64,000 bases of DNA. Source: Marinobacter sp. F4216. Lineage in GTDB: Bacteria > Pseudomonadota > Gammaproteobacteria > Pseudomonadales > Oleiphilaceae. The notes beneath the pieces were generated by a model. That model was not told where the DNA came from, made no database searches, and worked only from the letters and a program-made list of their open reading frames with translations. This document shows, in pieces, positions 44,220-52,973 of this stretch; positions within the stretch are counted from its first letter, which is position 1; each line of letters begins with the position of its first letter. A program made the translations under genes and the position numbers. The stretch covers positions 1-64,000 of the forward strand of contig NZ_JAIOUO010000004.1 of NCBI RefSeq assembly GCF_019931195.1, written 5' to 3'.

Positions 44220-45899
44220 ATGCTCACACAGCTCACCGTCTCGAACTACGCCATCGCTGAACGCGTGGAACTGCAATTCAAGCAGGGAATGACCGCGCTG
44301 ACCGGTGAAACCGGTGCCGGCAAGTCCATTGTGCTGGATGCACTGGGCCTGGCTATGGGCGGCAGAGCCGATGCCGGCGCCGTGCGTCACGGGGCCAAAC
44401 GTGCCGACATCACCGCCAGTTTCGATGTATCCAGCATTCCTGAAGCCACTCAGTGGCTGGAAAGCCATGAACTCGACGACGACAGCGACTGCATCCTCCG
44501 CCGGGTAATCAGCAAGGACGGCCGGTCCCGCGCCTACATTAACGGACAACCCTGCCCCCTCGCGCACCTCAAGGAGCTGGGCGGATTGCTGATGGATATC
44601 CACAGCCAGCACCAGCACCAGTCACTGCTGCGCAAAGACACCCACCGCAAGTTACTGGACGAGTTCGCCGGCGCTGAAACCCTCGCGACAGAGGTTCAGG
44701 CTGCCTGGAAAATCTGGAACCAGACCCGCCAGCGCCTGACCGAGCGCCAGCAAAATGCCGATGAAACCGAAGCGAAGCTGCAGCTGTTGAGATATCAGGT
44801 TGAAGAGCTGGACCGGCTCGACCTGCAAGAAGACGAGCAGGCACAACTTGAGCAGGAACAGGCCCAACTCAGCCAGGCGGATGCCGTACTGCATAACAGC
44901 CATCAGGCAGCCCAGCTGTGCACTGAAGAAGACAACAGTGCCGCAAGCCTTGTTCGCCAGGCGCTACAGCAACTGGAACAACTACCGACCGACGTACCGG
45001 CTCTGGCTGACACGATCCAGATGCTGAACGAGGCACAAATCCAGATCAGCGAAGCGGGCGACAACCTGCGCCGGTTCGTCGACGATTACGAAGCCGACCC
45101 CGCCCGGCTGGCCGACGTGGAAGAACGACTCAGCGCTATCTACCAGATGGCACGCAAACATCGGATCGGGCCAGAAGAACTGCCGGAATTCCATCAGAAA
45201 CTGTCTGCAGAACTGGCCGAGCTGGACGGCGGCGCTGGCAGCCTGGAGCAGCTGGAGGCGGAGCTGGGCGAACATCGACAAGCCTACGATGCTCTTGCCA
45301 AGCAACTGACCGATGCCCGCCAGCGCGCCTCCGTTGAACTGGATCAGCGAATCGCTGAAGAACTGGCCCAGTTGAGCATGCCCTCGGTGCAGTTCGTCAC
45401 TCACCTGAACCGCAGCGCCGACGGCGAGCCAACACCTCATGGTCAGCAGGACATTGAATTCCTGGTCAGCGCCAATCCCGGACAGCCGGCGCGCGCGCTG
45501 TCCAAGGTGGCGTCGGGCGGTGAGCTTTCCCGCATCAGCCTCGCCATTCAGGTGGTGGTCGCACAGACCTCAACCACGCCCACCCTGGTATTCGATGAAG
45601 TGGATGTGGGGATTGGCGGTGGCACCGCTGAAGTGGTCGGCCGATTGTTACGCAAATTGGGTGAGAACGGACAGATCCTTTGCGTCACGCACCTTCCGCA
45701 AGTGGCCGCGCAATGCCACCAGCATCTGTTCGTCAGCAAGTTCACCGAACAGGACACCACCTTCTCCAGGATCGAAACACTGGATGATCAGGGGCGCATC
45801 AGCGAAGTAGCCCGAATGCTCGGCGGCGTGGATATGACCGATCAGACGCTGGCACACGCAAAGGAAATGGTTTCAAAAGGGCAGGCGACGCATCACTGA
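44220..45899 (+). CDS. recN: DNA repair protein RecN, 559 aa
   Basis: This is an SMC-like ATPase for double-strand break repair. It has an N-terminal Walker A GETGAGKS, a long coiled coil broken by a hinge, a C-terminal signature KVASGGELSRISLA and Walker B LVFDEVDVGIGG. ATG at 44220 follows a GGAGG-containing ribosome site. The upstream open frame contains the LexA boxes and is not coding. It is expected to be strongly SOS-induced. Confidence 0.95.
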   Translation: MLTQLTVSNYAIAERVELQFKQGMTALTGETGAGKSIVLDALGLAMGGRADAGAVRHGAKRADITASFDVSSIPEATQWLESHELDDDSDCILRRVISKDGRSRAYINGQPCPLAHLKELGGLLMDIHSQHQHQSLLRKDTHRKLLDEFAGAETLATEVQAAWKIWNQTRQRLTERQQNADETEAKLQLLRYQVEELDRLDLQEDEQAQLEQEQAQLSQADAVLHNSHQAAQLCTEEDNSAASLVRQALQQLEQLPTDVPALADTIQMLNEAQIQISEAGDNLRRFVDDYEADPARLADVEERLSAIYQMARKHRIGPEELPEFHQKLSAELAELDGGAGSLEQLEAELGEHRQAYDALAKQLTDARQRASVELDQRIAEELAQLSMPSVQFVTHLNRSADGEPTPHGQQDIEFLVSANPGQPARALSKVASGGELSRISLAIQVVVAQTSTTPTLVFDEVDVGIGGGTAEVVGRLLRKLGENGQILCVTHLPQVAAQCHQHLFVSKFTEQDTTFSRIETLDDQGRISEVARMLGGVDMTDQTLAHAKEMVSKGQATHH

Positions 45900-45958
45900 C
45901 AGGGCCTGGCCGCGACGGCGAACCGAACACATCCCCTCTCGACTTCGAGAGCTTTTAC

Positions 45959-45984
45959 GGGCGGACCACAATCCGCCCTTTTTT
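45959..45984 (+). terminator. Terminator of recN
   Basis: GGGCGGA pairs with TCCGCCC around a 6-nt loop, followed by TTTTTTG. It lies between convergent recN and fur. Confidence 0.88.
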
Positions 45985-45992
45985 GTTCGGTA

Positions 45993-46406
45993 TTATTGAG
46001 ACTTGATGGGCTTCACGTACAGGATCAGGCTGTGATCAACAATTTCATAGCCATGCTCCTGAGCGATTTTCTTCTGGCGCTCTTCAATCACTTCGTCGAC
46101 AAACTCAATGACCTCACCGGTCTGGGTACACACCATGTGATCGTGATGATCGTCGCCAGCCATCTCAAACACGGCATGACCACCCTCGAAATTGTGGCGC
46201 AACACCAGCCCGGCGGCTTCGAACTGAGTCAGAACCCGGTATACCGTCGCCAGTCCAACGTCATCCCCTTGCTCGAGCAGTTTCTTGTAGACGTCTTCGG
46301 CACTCAGATGATGCTCGTCCGCGGTCTCAAGAATGTTCAGGATCTTCACCCGCGGCAGAGTGACTTTCAGACCGACCTTACGTAATTCGGCGTTCTCGGA
46401 TGACAT
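45993..46406 (-). CDS. fur: Ferric uptake regulator Fur, 137 aa
   Basis: The winged-helix N-terminal domain (AELRKVGLKVTLPRVKIL) is followed by the metal-binding dimerisation domain with HHDHMVC. The second CxxC found in E. coli Fur is absent, as in pseudomonads. With iron it represses siderophore and uptake genes. ATG at 46406 is the family start. It is divergent from bamE. Confidence 0.95.
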   Translation of the reverse strand: MSSENAELRKVGLKVTLPRVKILNILETADEHHLSAEDVYKKLLEQGDDVGLATVYRVLTQFEAAGLVLRHNFEGGHAVFEMAGDDHHDHMVCTQTGEVIEFVDEVIEERQKKIAQEHGYEIVDHSLILYVKPIKSQ

Positions 46407-46529
46407 GTTACATTTCACTCTTTGGTGTACTTCCCGGCTTCCGGTATGATGAAGCCGCTTTAAATAACGGTATAGCGCCCATGCCCGCTTGTGGCAGGCG
46501 TTTTCAAAAATAGAGGATTTGCTCCGGCG

Positions 46530-46859
46530 ATGCAAAAGCTAATCTCATTTATTCTCATCTTCATGATGGCTGGCTGCAGCTTTCCTGGCGTGTACAAGAT
46601 CAATGTCCAGCAGGGCAACATTGTGACCGAGGAAGAGATTAGCCAATTGGCTGAAGGCATGCCGAGACGGCAGGTTCATGCGGTGCTCGGAACCCCCCTG
46701 CTGATCAATCCCACTGACATGTCCAGAGAATACTTTGTGTATACCTTCCAGCGCGAGGGTGGCGATATCCGCAAGCAACAGGTCGTGGTGCATTACAACA
46801 GCGATAACCAGCTCGCTCGTTACGAAACCGAACTTCTTGCCGAGACGCCGGCGTACTGA
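46530..46859 (+). CDS. bamE: Outer membrane assembly lipoprotein BamE (OmlA), 109 aa
   Basis: A lipoprotein signal with lipobox MAGC is followed by the SmpA/OmlA fold (motifs GMPRRQVHAVLGTP and YTFQREGG). It is a component of the BAM complex that inserts outer-membrane beta-barrels. The fur/omlA divergent pair is typical of Pseudomonas relatives. An upstream ATG at 46491 is less likely because it buries the signal peptide. Confidence 0.93.
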   Translation: MQKLISFILIFMMAGCSFPGVYKINVQQGNIVTEEEISQLAEGMPRRQVHAVLGTPLLINPTDMSREYFVYTFQREGGDIRKQQVVVHYNSDNQLARYETELLAETPAY

Positions 46860-46870
46860 GCCTGCCCGGA

Positions 46871-47152
46871 TTACCCTTTCTTCTTTGCCCGATTCAGTCT
46901 TGCCTGCTTGGGATCGATAATCAGCGGGCGGTAAAGCTCTACGCGATCGCCTTCCCGCAACGTATGCGCCGAAGGATCTTTAACGACCTTGCCGAATATG
47001 CCCATATCCGTTTCCCGGGGATTCACCTCGGGAAAGAGGGTGGCAATGCCAGATAGCTCGACCGCCTCCAGAACCGTGGTACCCTCCGGAACGTTTACCT
47101 TCACGATTTCCTGTCGGTCCGGCCGGGCGTAGGCCACTTCTACGTTCAGCAT
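46871..47152 (-). CDS. rnfH: RnfH family (UPF0125) protein, 93 aa
   Basis: This is a small ubiquitin-like-fold protein with VEVAYARPDRQEIVKVNVPEG and GIFGKVVK-x-LREGDRVELYRPL motifs. In E. coli it is encoded with ratA (RatA-RatB pair), and its role is unclear. The ATG overlaps the ratA stop by one base. Confidence 0.9.
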   Translation of the reverse strand: MLNVEVAYARPDRQEIVKVNVPEGTTVLEAVELSGIATLFPEVNPRETDMGIFGKVVKDPSAHTLREGDRVELYRPLIIDPKQARLNRAKKKG

Positions 47153-47595
47153 CACACCGCCCCCCGGTAAACTTCATCCGCTCGTTTGCAGAACGCATCC
47201 ACCATGGTGTTGGCCACCTGATTGAACACCGTCCCAAACGCCATGCGTGACAAAGAGCCGGAGAACTCAAATTCCAGCGTAAGGATCACTTTACAGGCGT
47301 TATCTGCCAGCGGCCGGAAATGCCACCGACCGGTAAGATTCTGGAATGGCCCGTCCACCAGGTTCATGTCAATGCGCTCGGGCATCAGCAGCTCATTTCG
47401 AGTGGTCAGGGTATGACGAACGCCAGCCTTCTCGATTTGCATCGAAGCGGTAATGGCATCCGAACTCTGTTCATGAATCTCAGTATTGGCGCACCAGGGC
47501 AAAAATTCGGGATACCGGGCCACGTCATTGACGAGGTGAAACATCCGCTCCGCTGAGTGCATGACCAGGGCTGACTTATCAATCTGATGGGGCAT
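47152..47595 (-). CDS. ratA: RatA / coenzyme Q-binding START-like protein, 147 aa
   Basis: This is an SRPBCC/Coq10-like domain protein (SAERMFHLVNDVARYPEFLPWC motif). E. coli RatA binds 50S subunits and blocks 70S formation. Family members in other organisms bind quinones. It sits with rnfH downstream and lies next to smpB on the other side of a transporter gene, as in many gammaproteobacteria. Confidence 0.9.
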   Translation of the reverse strand: MPHQIDKSALVMHSAERMFHLVNDVARYPEFLPWCANTEIHEQSSDAITASMQIEKAGVRHTLTTRNELLMPERIDMNLVDGPFQNLTGRWHFRPLADNACKVILTLEFEFSGSLSRMAFGTVFNQVANTMVDAFCKRADEVYRGAV

Positions 47596-47660
47596 GAGCT
47601 CCGATTATCCTGCTAAAACACGCTGTGCATCTAAAGACACATCGAACAGATGCGTCAAAT

Positions 47661-49307
47661 TCAGACGCTATGATAAAGGATCTCGTCCTGTTTGGGAGCG
47701 CGACGATCAGATGCCGGCTCCTGCGGGGATTTCCGAGCCGGTGTGTCCAGCTCCTGTTCAGCGGCCGGTCGCGGTACCGGACCGCTTTGCACTGTGCCCT
47801 TGTCGCCCGGCGTCTCATCCAGTCTTTGGCCCTCGATTTCAGTAAGCACTGAGGGCTGACCGCACCAAAGCCCTTCACTACCCGAGTCGCACAGGTAAGC
47901 AAGTGACGACACCATGTACTGAACACCAATAAACAGAACAACTACTGGCACCACCAGGCGCATCACCCAATACCAGGTCGCCAGGAACAGGCCTGGCCCC
48001 TCACCGAGAATCCGCCGGGACAAACTGTGGGTGAGCTTCCAGCCGAAAAACACGGAGATGAGGATGGCGACGGTCGGGATCAGCAAGCCGCCGGTCAACA
48101 ACTCTACCCAACGGAACAGCGTACCGCCGGCCAATCGCTCTCCGGCCCAGATATTGAAGGACAGCAGGGTCCCCAGGCCGGCAAACCAGGCCAGCGCGCC
48201 AATCAGAAGGGCCGACCACCCCCTCGGGGCCCCCGTCCACTCCCGGAACCAGCCGACAACAGGCTCCATCAACGCCAGTGAGGTGGTCCAGACAATGAGC
48301 ACCACCATCAGGAAAACGCCGGAGATCACGAACTGACTGGCCGGAAGCTGCCCGAGCGTCACCGGCAGGGAAATAAACAGCAAGCCAAAGCCCCGCTCAC
48401 CCTCCAGAAGCCCACCCCCGTCGGCAGCCACGGAGAACATCATCATTCCCGCGACAATCGCGACCAGCGTATCGATCAACACCACCGCCAGCAGGGATCG
48501 CTTGAGGCTGGTTCCAACCGCGGTATAGGCGCCAAAGATGGTCCACACCCCCATGCCGAGCCCCAGAGTGAAGAAGGCGTGAAACAAGGCGGCACGTACA
48601 CTCTCAAAGGTAACGTCTTCCGGATGCATGGCGAGGATCTGGCTAACCGCGCTATCCACCCGGCCATGCCAGGCTGACAGGACAAACAACCCCAGCATCA
48701 GCAACAAGGTGAAGGGCACGACCACTCGCAGTGTCCGCTCAACACCTCTTACCACGCCCTGCACCGAGACCCAGATCACCAGCATCATGAACAGGGCGTG
48801 CCAGGCCATAAACAGTCGGTATTCTTCCGGATCGGAGACGAGGTGGGAAAGCACCCAACCAGCCTCTATCTCATCCGCTCCGCTGAAGCGTCCCAGGGCA
48901 CCGAAGAAGACATACGCCAGGGCGATAGCACCAAATACCGCGGTAAACGAGAGCACGAGGAAAGCAGCGATCACCGACAGCCGCCCCGCCAGAACCCAGG
49001 CGCGGGACACCTTGGCACTGCGGACAAATCCGTCCATCGCCAGCACAATGCCGTGGCGGGCATAACGTCCTACGGTGGATTCGGTCACCATGATGGGGAG
49101 GGTTACCAGGAGCAGGCACCCCAGGTAGAGAAGAATGAAAAGACCGCCGCCGTGAAGGCTGGCCAGATACGGAAACTGCCAGAGATTCGCCAAACCAACG
49201 GTGGCGCCAACCCCAGCCCAGAAAAACGTCGATTTTCGGGTAAAGGACCCAATAGATGTCTGATACGGCGTAGGCATTCGTGTCCCTGATCCAATCTTAC
49301 TGTTCAT
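47661..49307 (-). CDS. Sodium:neurotransmitter symporter family (NSS) transporter, 548 aa
   Basis: About eleven or twelve hydrophobic helices are present. The first two carry the NSS signature GATVGLANLWQFPYLASLHGGG, which builds the sodium and substrate sites. Family members import amino acids with Na+. The hydrophilic C-terminal tail of about 80 residues is longer than in LeuT-like members. The start is ATG at 49307, and 49277 is an alternative. The actual substrate cannot be deduced. Confidence 0.9.
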   Translation of the reverse strand: MNSKIGSGTRMPTPYQTSIGSFTRKSTFFWAGVGATVGLANLWQFPYLASLHGGGLFILLYLGCLLLVTLPIMVTESTVGRYARHGIVLAMDGFVRSAKVSRAWVLAGRLSVIAAFLVLSFTAVFGAIALAYVFFGALGRFSGADEIEAGWVLSHLVSDPEEYRLFMAWHALFMMLVIWVSVQGVVRGVERTLRVVVPFTLLLMLGLFVLSAWHGRVDSAVSQILAMHPEDVTFESVRAALFHAFFTLGLGMGVWTIFGAYTAVGTSLKRSLLAVVLIDTLVAIVAGMMMFSVAADGGGLLEGERGFGLLFISLPVTLGQLPASQFVISGVFLMVVLIVWTTSLALMEPVVGWFREWTGAPRGWSALLIGALAWFAGLGTLLSFNIWAGERLAGGTLFRWVELLTGGLLIPTVAILISVFFGWKLTHSLSRRILGEGPGLFLATWYWVMRLVVPVVVLFIGVQYMVSSLAYLCDSGSEGLWCGQPSVLTEIEGQRLDETPGDKGTVQSGPVPRPAAEQELDTPARKSPQEPASDRRAPKQDEILYHSV

Positions 49308-49456
49308 TGTAACGGAAGGATTCACGAACGCACGACCACCGGCAGACAATATCGGCGAATTCGTGACCGGTCTGGCACTCCTGAGCTACAATGCGCCCTT
49401 TGCCGGCACCGTGCCGGCCCATTCAGTCATTTGTCTGAACCCGGATTAACTGATTC

Positions 49457-49936
49457 ATGAGTAAGAAAAAGCCCGGAACCCCGAGCTCAACCATCGCCCT
49501 GAACAAAAAGGCGAAACACGAATACCACATTGAAGAACGCTTCGAGGCGGGTCTTGCCCTTCTTGGCTGGGAAGTGAAATCCCTGCGCGCCGGAAAGGCC
49601 CAGCTTGTGGACGCCTACGTGCTTCTGAAAGACGGGGAAGCCTGGCTGCTGGGTGCGCACATCACGCCGCTGAGCACGGCGTCGACTCACGTGATTGCCG
49701 ACCCGACCCGCACTCGCAAACTGCTGCTCCACGCCAAGGAAATTGCCAAGATTGTCGGCCAGGTCAACCAGACCGGACACACCTGCATTCCGCTGGCTTT
49801 GTACTGGAAGAAAAACAAGGTCAAATGCGAAATTGCCCTTGTGAAAGGCAAGAAGCAGCACGACAAGCGCGCCACCGAGAAAGAGCGCGACTGGAATCGC
49901 CAGAAGCAGCGCATCATGCGCGACGCCAACGCTTAA
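49457..49936 (+). CDS. smpB: SsrA-binding protein SmpB, 159 aa
   Basis: SmpB brings tmRNA to stalled ribosomes. Motifs are [30 protein letters not shown] and the basic C-terminal tail ([19 protein letters not shown]). Its RNA partner ssrA lies about 5.5 kb downstream in the same window. Confidence 0.96.
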   Translation: MSKKKPGTPSSTIALNKKAKHEYHIEERFEAGLALLGWEVKSLRAGKAQLVDAYVLLKDGEAWLLGAHITPLSTASTHVIADPTRTRKLLLHAKEIAKIVGQVNQTGHTCIPLALYWKKNKVKCEIALVKGKKQHDKRATEKERDWNRQKQRIMRDANA

Positions 49937-50070
49937 ACGCGGATTTTTCGACCGGAGCGTGACCCACATCAACTGCGACACCGGCCAGTGTGTCGCATAC
50001 TCATTCTCTTTGCGGCCGGTTTTTCGGGCTCTATACTCGGGCCATGGAATACCCGGCAAAGGGAGTGTTT

Positions 50071-51489
50071 ATGTCAATAACAAGAACCCCCATGACCTCC
50101 GTAGATCGTGCCTGGTTGCGCATGGATTCTCCGGAAAACCCCATGATGATCTGCGGGGTTCTGGCGCTGGACCGGCAGATTTCCATCAACCGCCTGAAGC
50201 ACACGATCGAGCAACGCCTGTTGTGCTTTGATCGATTCCGCCAGCGGGTGATCGACAAGGGCGAGCGGGCCTACTGGCAGGAAGACCCTCTGTTCCACAT
50301 CGACAACCATCTGCACCAGATCGCCCTCCCCGGCCATGCCGGCAAAACCGAATTACAGACCCTGGTCAGTGATCTCAACAGCAGTGCACTCGATTTTCGT
50401 CGACCGCTTTGGCAAATGCATTACATCGACAACTACGAATCCGGCAGTGCGGTCTTGCTGAGGGTTCATCACTGCATCGCCGATGGCATATCGCTGGTGC
50501 GGGTCATGCTCTCCCTGGCGGACACAACACCCGAGCCCCGGCTGCGGCGCTCCGCCAGCAGCAAAACACCAACACCCTCTGCCGGATCCGGATTACAGAA
50601 AACCCTACACAGAGCGGTGGACAGTGCACTGATGGCCGCGGAACAGACTCGGTTATTTCTTAGCGAAATCCGCAAGGAACCCAACTATCCGATGAAGCTG
50701 GCATCGGCCGCAGGAGGCATCGCCACCGATCTGCTCAAGCTCGGGCTCGCCCCGTTTGAACCCGCCACCGGATTACGGCAACCCCTGAGTGGCCGCAAAC
50801 AGGTGGCCTGGGCCGAACCGCTGGATCTGGCCGAAGTCAAAGCCTGCGCCAAGGCGCTGGGGGGCACCATCAACGACGTTCTGATGAGCACTGTCACGTG
50901 CGCCCTGCAGCGGCACTTCAAGGCCCGGAAAGAACCCATACCCGAGTGCGGGCTGCGCGTTGCCGTGCCCTTTAATCTTCGCCCCCTGGATCAGCCCATC
51001 CAGACCCTTGGCAATAAATTTGGACTGGTCATCGTGCCACTGCCGGTTGAGATACAGGACCCCATCATGTGTTTCAACCAGGTTCGCGAGAACATGAACC
51101 GCCTCAAACATTCCTACCAGGCTCAGGTCACCTACAGCCTGCTGGACCTGTTTGGCCGCGGCCCAGACATCCTCGAACGCCGGGCCCTGGACCTGCTCAG
51201 CAACAAGGCGTCTGCCGTGCTGACCAATGTACCCGGCCCCAAAGAACCGCTGTATTTCGCCGGCGGCAAGATCACCCAGCCCATGTTCTGGGTCCCCCAG
51301 AGTGGCACCATCGGCATCGGGCTGAGCGTATTCAGCTATGCCGGCACGGTTCAGTTTGGGGTGACACTGGACAAGAACATCCACGCCGATCCGGACGAAG
51401 TGATCGCTCATTTCCAGGAGAGTTTTAAAGCGCTCAGCCATGCAGCGCTGGCTGGCCGGGAGGGTCTGATAAACAGGCAGGCGGGATAA
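50071..51489 (+). CDS. Wax ester synthase / acyl-CoA:diacylglycerol acyltransferase (WS/DGAT), 472 aa
   Basis: The condensing-type catalytic motif HHCIADG (133-139, the HHxxxDG of the family) and the later structural motif near PLWQMHYID and NVPGP are present. WS/DGATs join fatty alcohols or diacylglycerol to acyl-CoA, making wax esters or triacylglycerol as storage lipid, a known trait of Marinobacter. ATG at 50071 has AGGGAG six bases upstream. Upstream in-frame starts lack a site. It is peripheral to the membrane. Confidence 0.92.
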   Translation: MSITRTPMTSVDRAWLRMDSPENPMMICGVLALDRQISINRLKHTIEQRLLCFDRFRQRVIDKGERAYWQEDPLFHIDNHLHQIALPGHAGKTELQTLVSDLNSSALDFRRPLWQMHYIDNYESGSAVLLRVHHCIADGISLVRVMLSLADTTPEPRLRRSASSKTPTPSAGSGLQKTLHRAVDSALMAAEQTRLFLSEIRKEPNYPMKLASAAGGIATDLLKLGLAPFEPATGLRQPLSGRKQVAWAEPLDLAEVKACAKALGGTINDVLMSTVTCALQRHFKARKEPIPECGLRVAVPFNLRPLDQPIQTLGNKFGLVIVPLPVEIQDPIMCFNQVRENMNRLKHSYQAQVTYSLLDLFGRGPDILERRALDLLSNKASAVLTNVPGPKEPLYFAGGKITQPMFWVPQSGTIGIGLSVFSYAGTVQFGVTLDKNIHADPDEVIAHFQESFKALSHAALAGREGLINRQAG

Positions 51490-51494
51490 TTCTC

Positions 51495-51515
51495 CGGGCA
51501 GGATTTACCTGCCCG
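51495..51515. terminator. Hairpin between WS/DGAT and HxlR genes
   Basis: CGGGCAGG pairs with CCTGCCCG around a 5-nt loop between two convergent genes. No T run follows on either side, so it may be only a weak or factor-dependent terminator. Confidence 0.45.
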
Positions 51516-51540
51516 CTACGACGCTTAAAACGGTATTCAA

Positions 51541-52230
51541 TTAGAGGCTCGCCGCATTAGCAGGACGAATCCCCGCATAAGGGCCGACGGGCATCCAGTT
51601 TTCGACGTTTCTAGCCAGAGATGAAGCCCCCAAAGCCTTAAACCTTTCATCTGAAATGGCTTGCCGATAGGTGGTGTCGCCCATCCATATCTCGATCATG
51701 GTTTTGAGGCTAGTATTGAGATAGACGTCCACCTCTTTACCCGGGTCGTGGACACACACATCCACTTCCTCACCTTCCACCACCAACCACCAGTTCGGGA
51801 AAGCATCCACATCATCGAAGTTAAAACGGATAATGGTTTCTCGCCCGACCAGCTTGTGGACATCGATATGCCGGGGCAAATGCAGCATGAGCAGGTCCAG
51901 GTCGTAATCCTCTTCCGTCATCTGCCCCCGGGCCCAGCGCATGCCCCACTGGGAAAGGTGGTCAATCACCGGCATGAGCTCCGAGCAACACTCTGAGGGG
52001 AAGTACTCGTACCCTTTCTGGCCCGGTATTTTCTTCTTAATCACCAGCCCCTCTTCCACCAGGGTATTCAGGCGGCGAGTCAGCATCGTGGGCGACATCA
52101 TCCGAAGCCCCCGCTGAAGCTGGCTGAATCGAGTTGAGCCCAGAACGAGCTCCCGAACCAGCAACAACGTCCAGCGCTCACCCAGAATCTCCATCGCTTT
52201 GGAAAGGGGACAAAATTGGCTGCTACTCAT
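51541..52230 (-). CDS. HxlR-type regulator with C-terminal SCP2-like domain, 229 aa
   Basis: A winged-helix HxlR domain (about 5-105) opens with FCPLSKAMEILGERWTLLLV. The recognition helix is around SPTMLTRRLNTL. The last 100 residues resemble a sterol-carrier (SCP2) ligand domain, the layout of a class of HxlR proteins often placed beside oxidoreductase genes. It is divergent from the flavin reductase operon, with paired palindromes between them, so it probably represses that operon in response to a hydrophobic ligand. Confidence 0.85.
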   Translation of the reverse strand: MSSSQFCPLSKAMEILGERWTLLLVRELVLGSTRFSQLQRGLRMMSPTMLTRRLNTLVEEGLVIKKKIPGQKGYEYFPSECCSELMPVIDHLSQWGMRWARGQMTEEDYDLDLLMLHLPRHIDVHKLVGRETIIRFNFDDVDAFPNWWLVVEGEEVDVCVHDPGKEVDVYLNTSLKTMIEIWMGDTTYRQAISDERFKALGASSLARNVENWMPVGPYAGIRPANAASL

Positions 52231-52287
52231 AATACCGCTGCCCTCCTGACAGGGTGCCGGACCGGTGCTTAAGCAAGTATCAAAACA

Positions 52288-52324
52288 GTAGTGGGTTACT
52301 ACCATTTTTGTAGTGGGTTACTAC
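52288..52324. promoter_or_regulatory. Two identical operator palindromes (GTAGTGGGTTACTAC)
   Basis: The 15-bp element occurs at 52288-52302 and 52310-52324, 22 bp apart (two helical turns). Each has GTAGT/ACTAC arms. They sit between the divergent HxlR gene and the flavin reductase gene and are the likely binding sites of that regulator. Confidence 0.75.
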
Positions 52325-52399
52325 CGTTCGTGAAGTATCTCGGCCAACACCCGACTCATATAGTGACACTGACAAATGAAACACACCGAGGTTCTTGTC

Positions 52400-52936
52400 A
52401 TGTGCCACTCAACCATCAACACCACCAACCCAACCGATACCAAACAGTATCGCAGCACGCTGGGCCGTTACCCCACCGGGGTAGCTGTTGTCACCATGCA
52501 GCACGAAAGCGGGCATTACATCGGAATGACCATCAACAGCTTCTGCTCGCTGTCACTGAGCCCGGCGCTGGTCAGCATCTGCATTGATGATCGCTCTCCA
52601 AACTATAGCAGCTACTACCACTGCAAAGGATTCACGCTGTCCTTCCTGAGCGCCGACCAGGCGGCCATCGCCACGTTGTTTGCCACCCGCGGCGCCGACA
52701 AGTTCAGCAACATCGATTACTCGCACCCCGAAAACCAATTCGCACCGGCCATCACCGATGCGATCGCGATTCTGGATTGCGAAACCTACCGGCGAATGCC
52801 CGTCGGTGACCACCTCATGCTGGTGGGCAAGGTCAGGCACTTCCAACACTCTGACCAGGCCCCACTGGTATTCGAACAAGGTCGGTTTACCGGCATTACC
52901 GACCACCAGAACCCGGCCCAACAAACGGCCGCCTAA
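52400..52936 (+). CDS. Flavin reductase domain protein (HpaC-like), 178 aa
   Basis: This is an FMN-binding split-barrel fold. YPTGVAVVTMQ and GMTINSFCSLSLSPALVSICI are the family hallmarks. Such enzymes use NAD(P)H to reduce free flavin for a partner monooxygenase. ATG at 52400 has GAGG well spaced. An ATG at 52376 lacks one. It is the first gene of a three-gene operon with an acyl-CoA-dehydrogenase-fold protein. Confidence 0.88.
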   Translation: MCHSTINTTNPTDTKQYRSTLGRYPTGVAVVTMQHESGHYIGMTINSFCSLSLSPALVSICIDDRSPNYSSYYHCKGFTLSFLSADQAAIATLFATRGADKFSNIDYSHPENQFAPAITDAIAILDCETYRRMPVGDHLMLVGKVRHFQHSDQAPLVFEQGRFTGITDHQNPAQQTAA

Positions 52937-52973
52937 TAAGAAAAACACAAACAACCGTAACAGGAGAATGACA

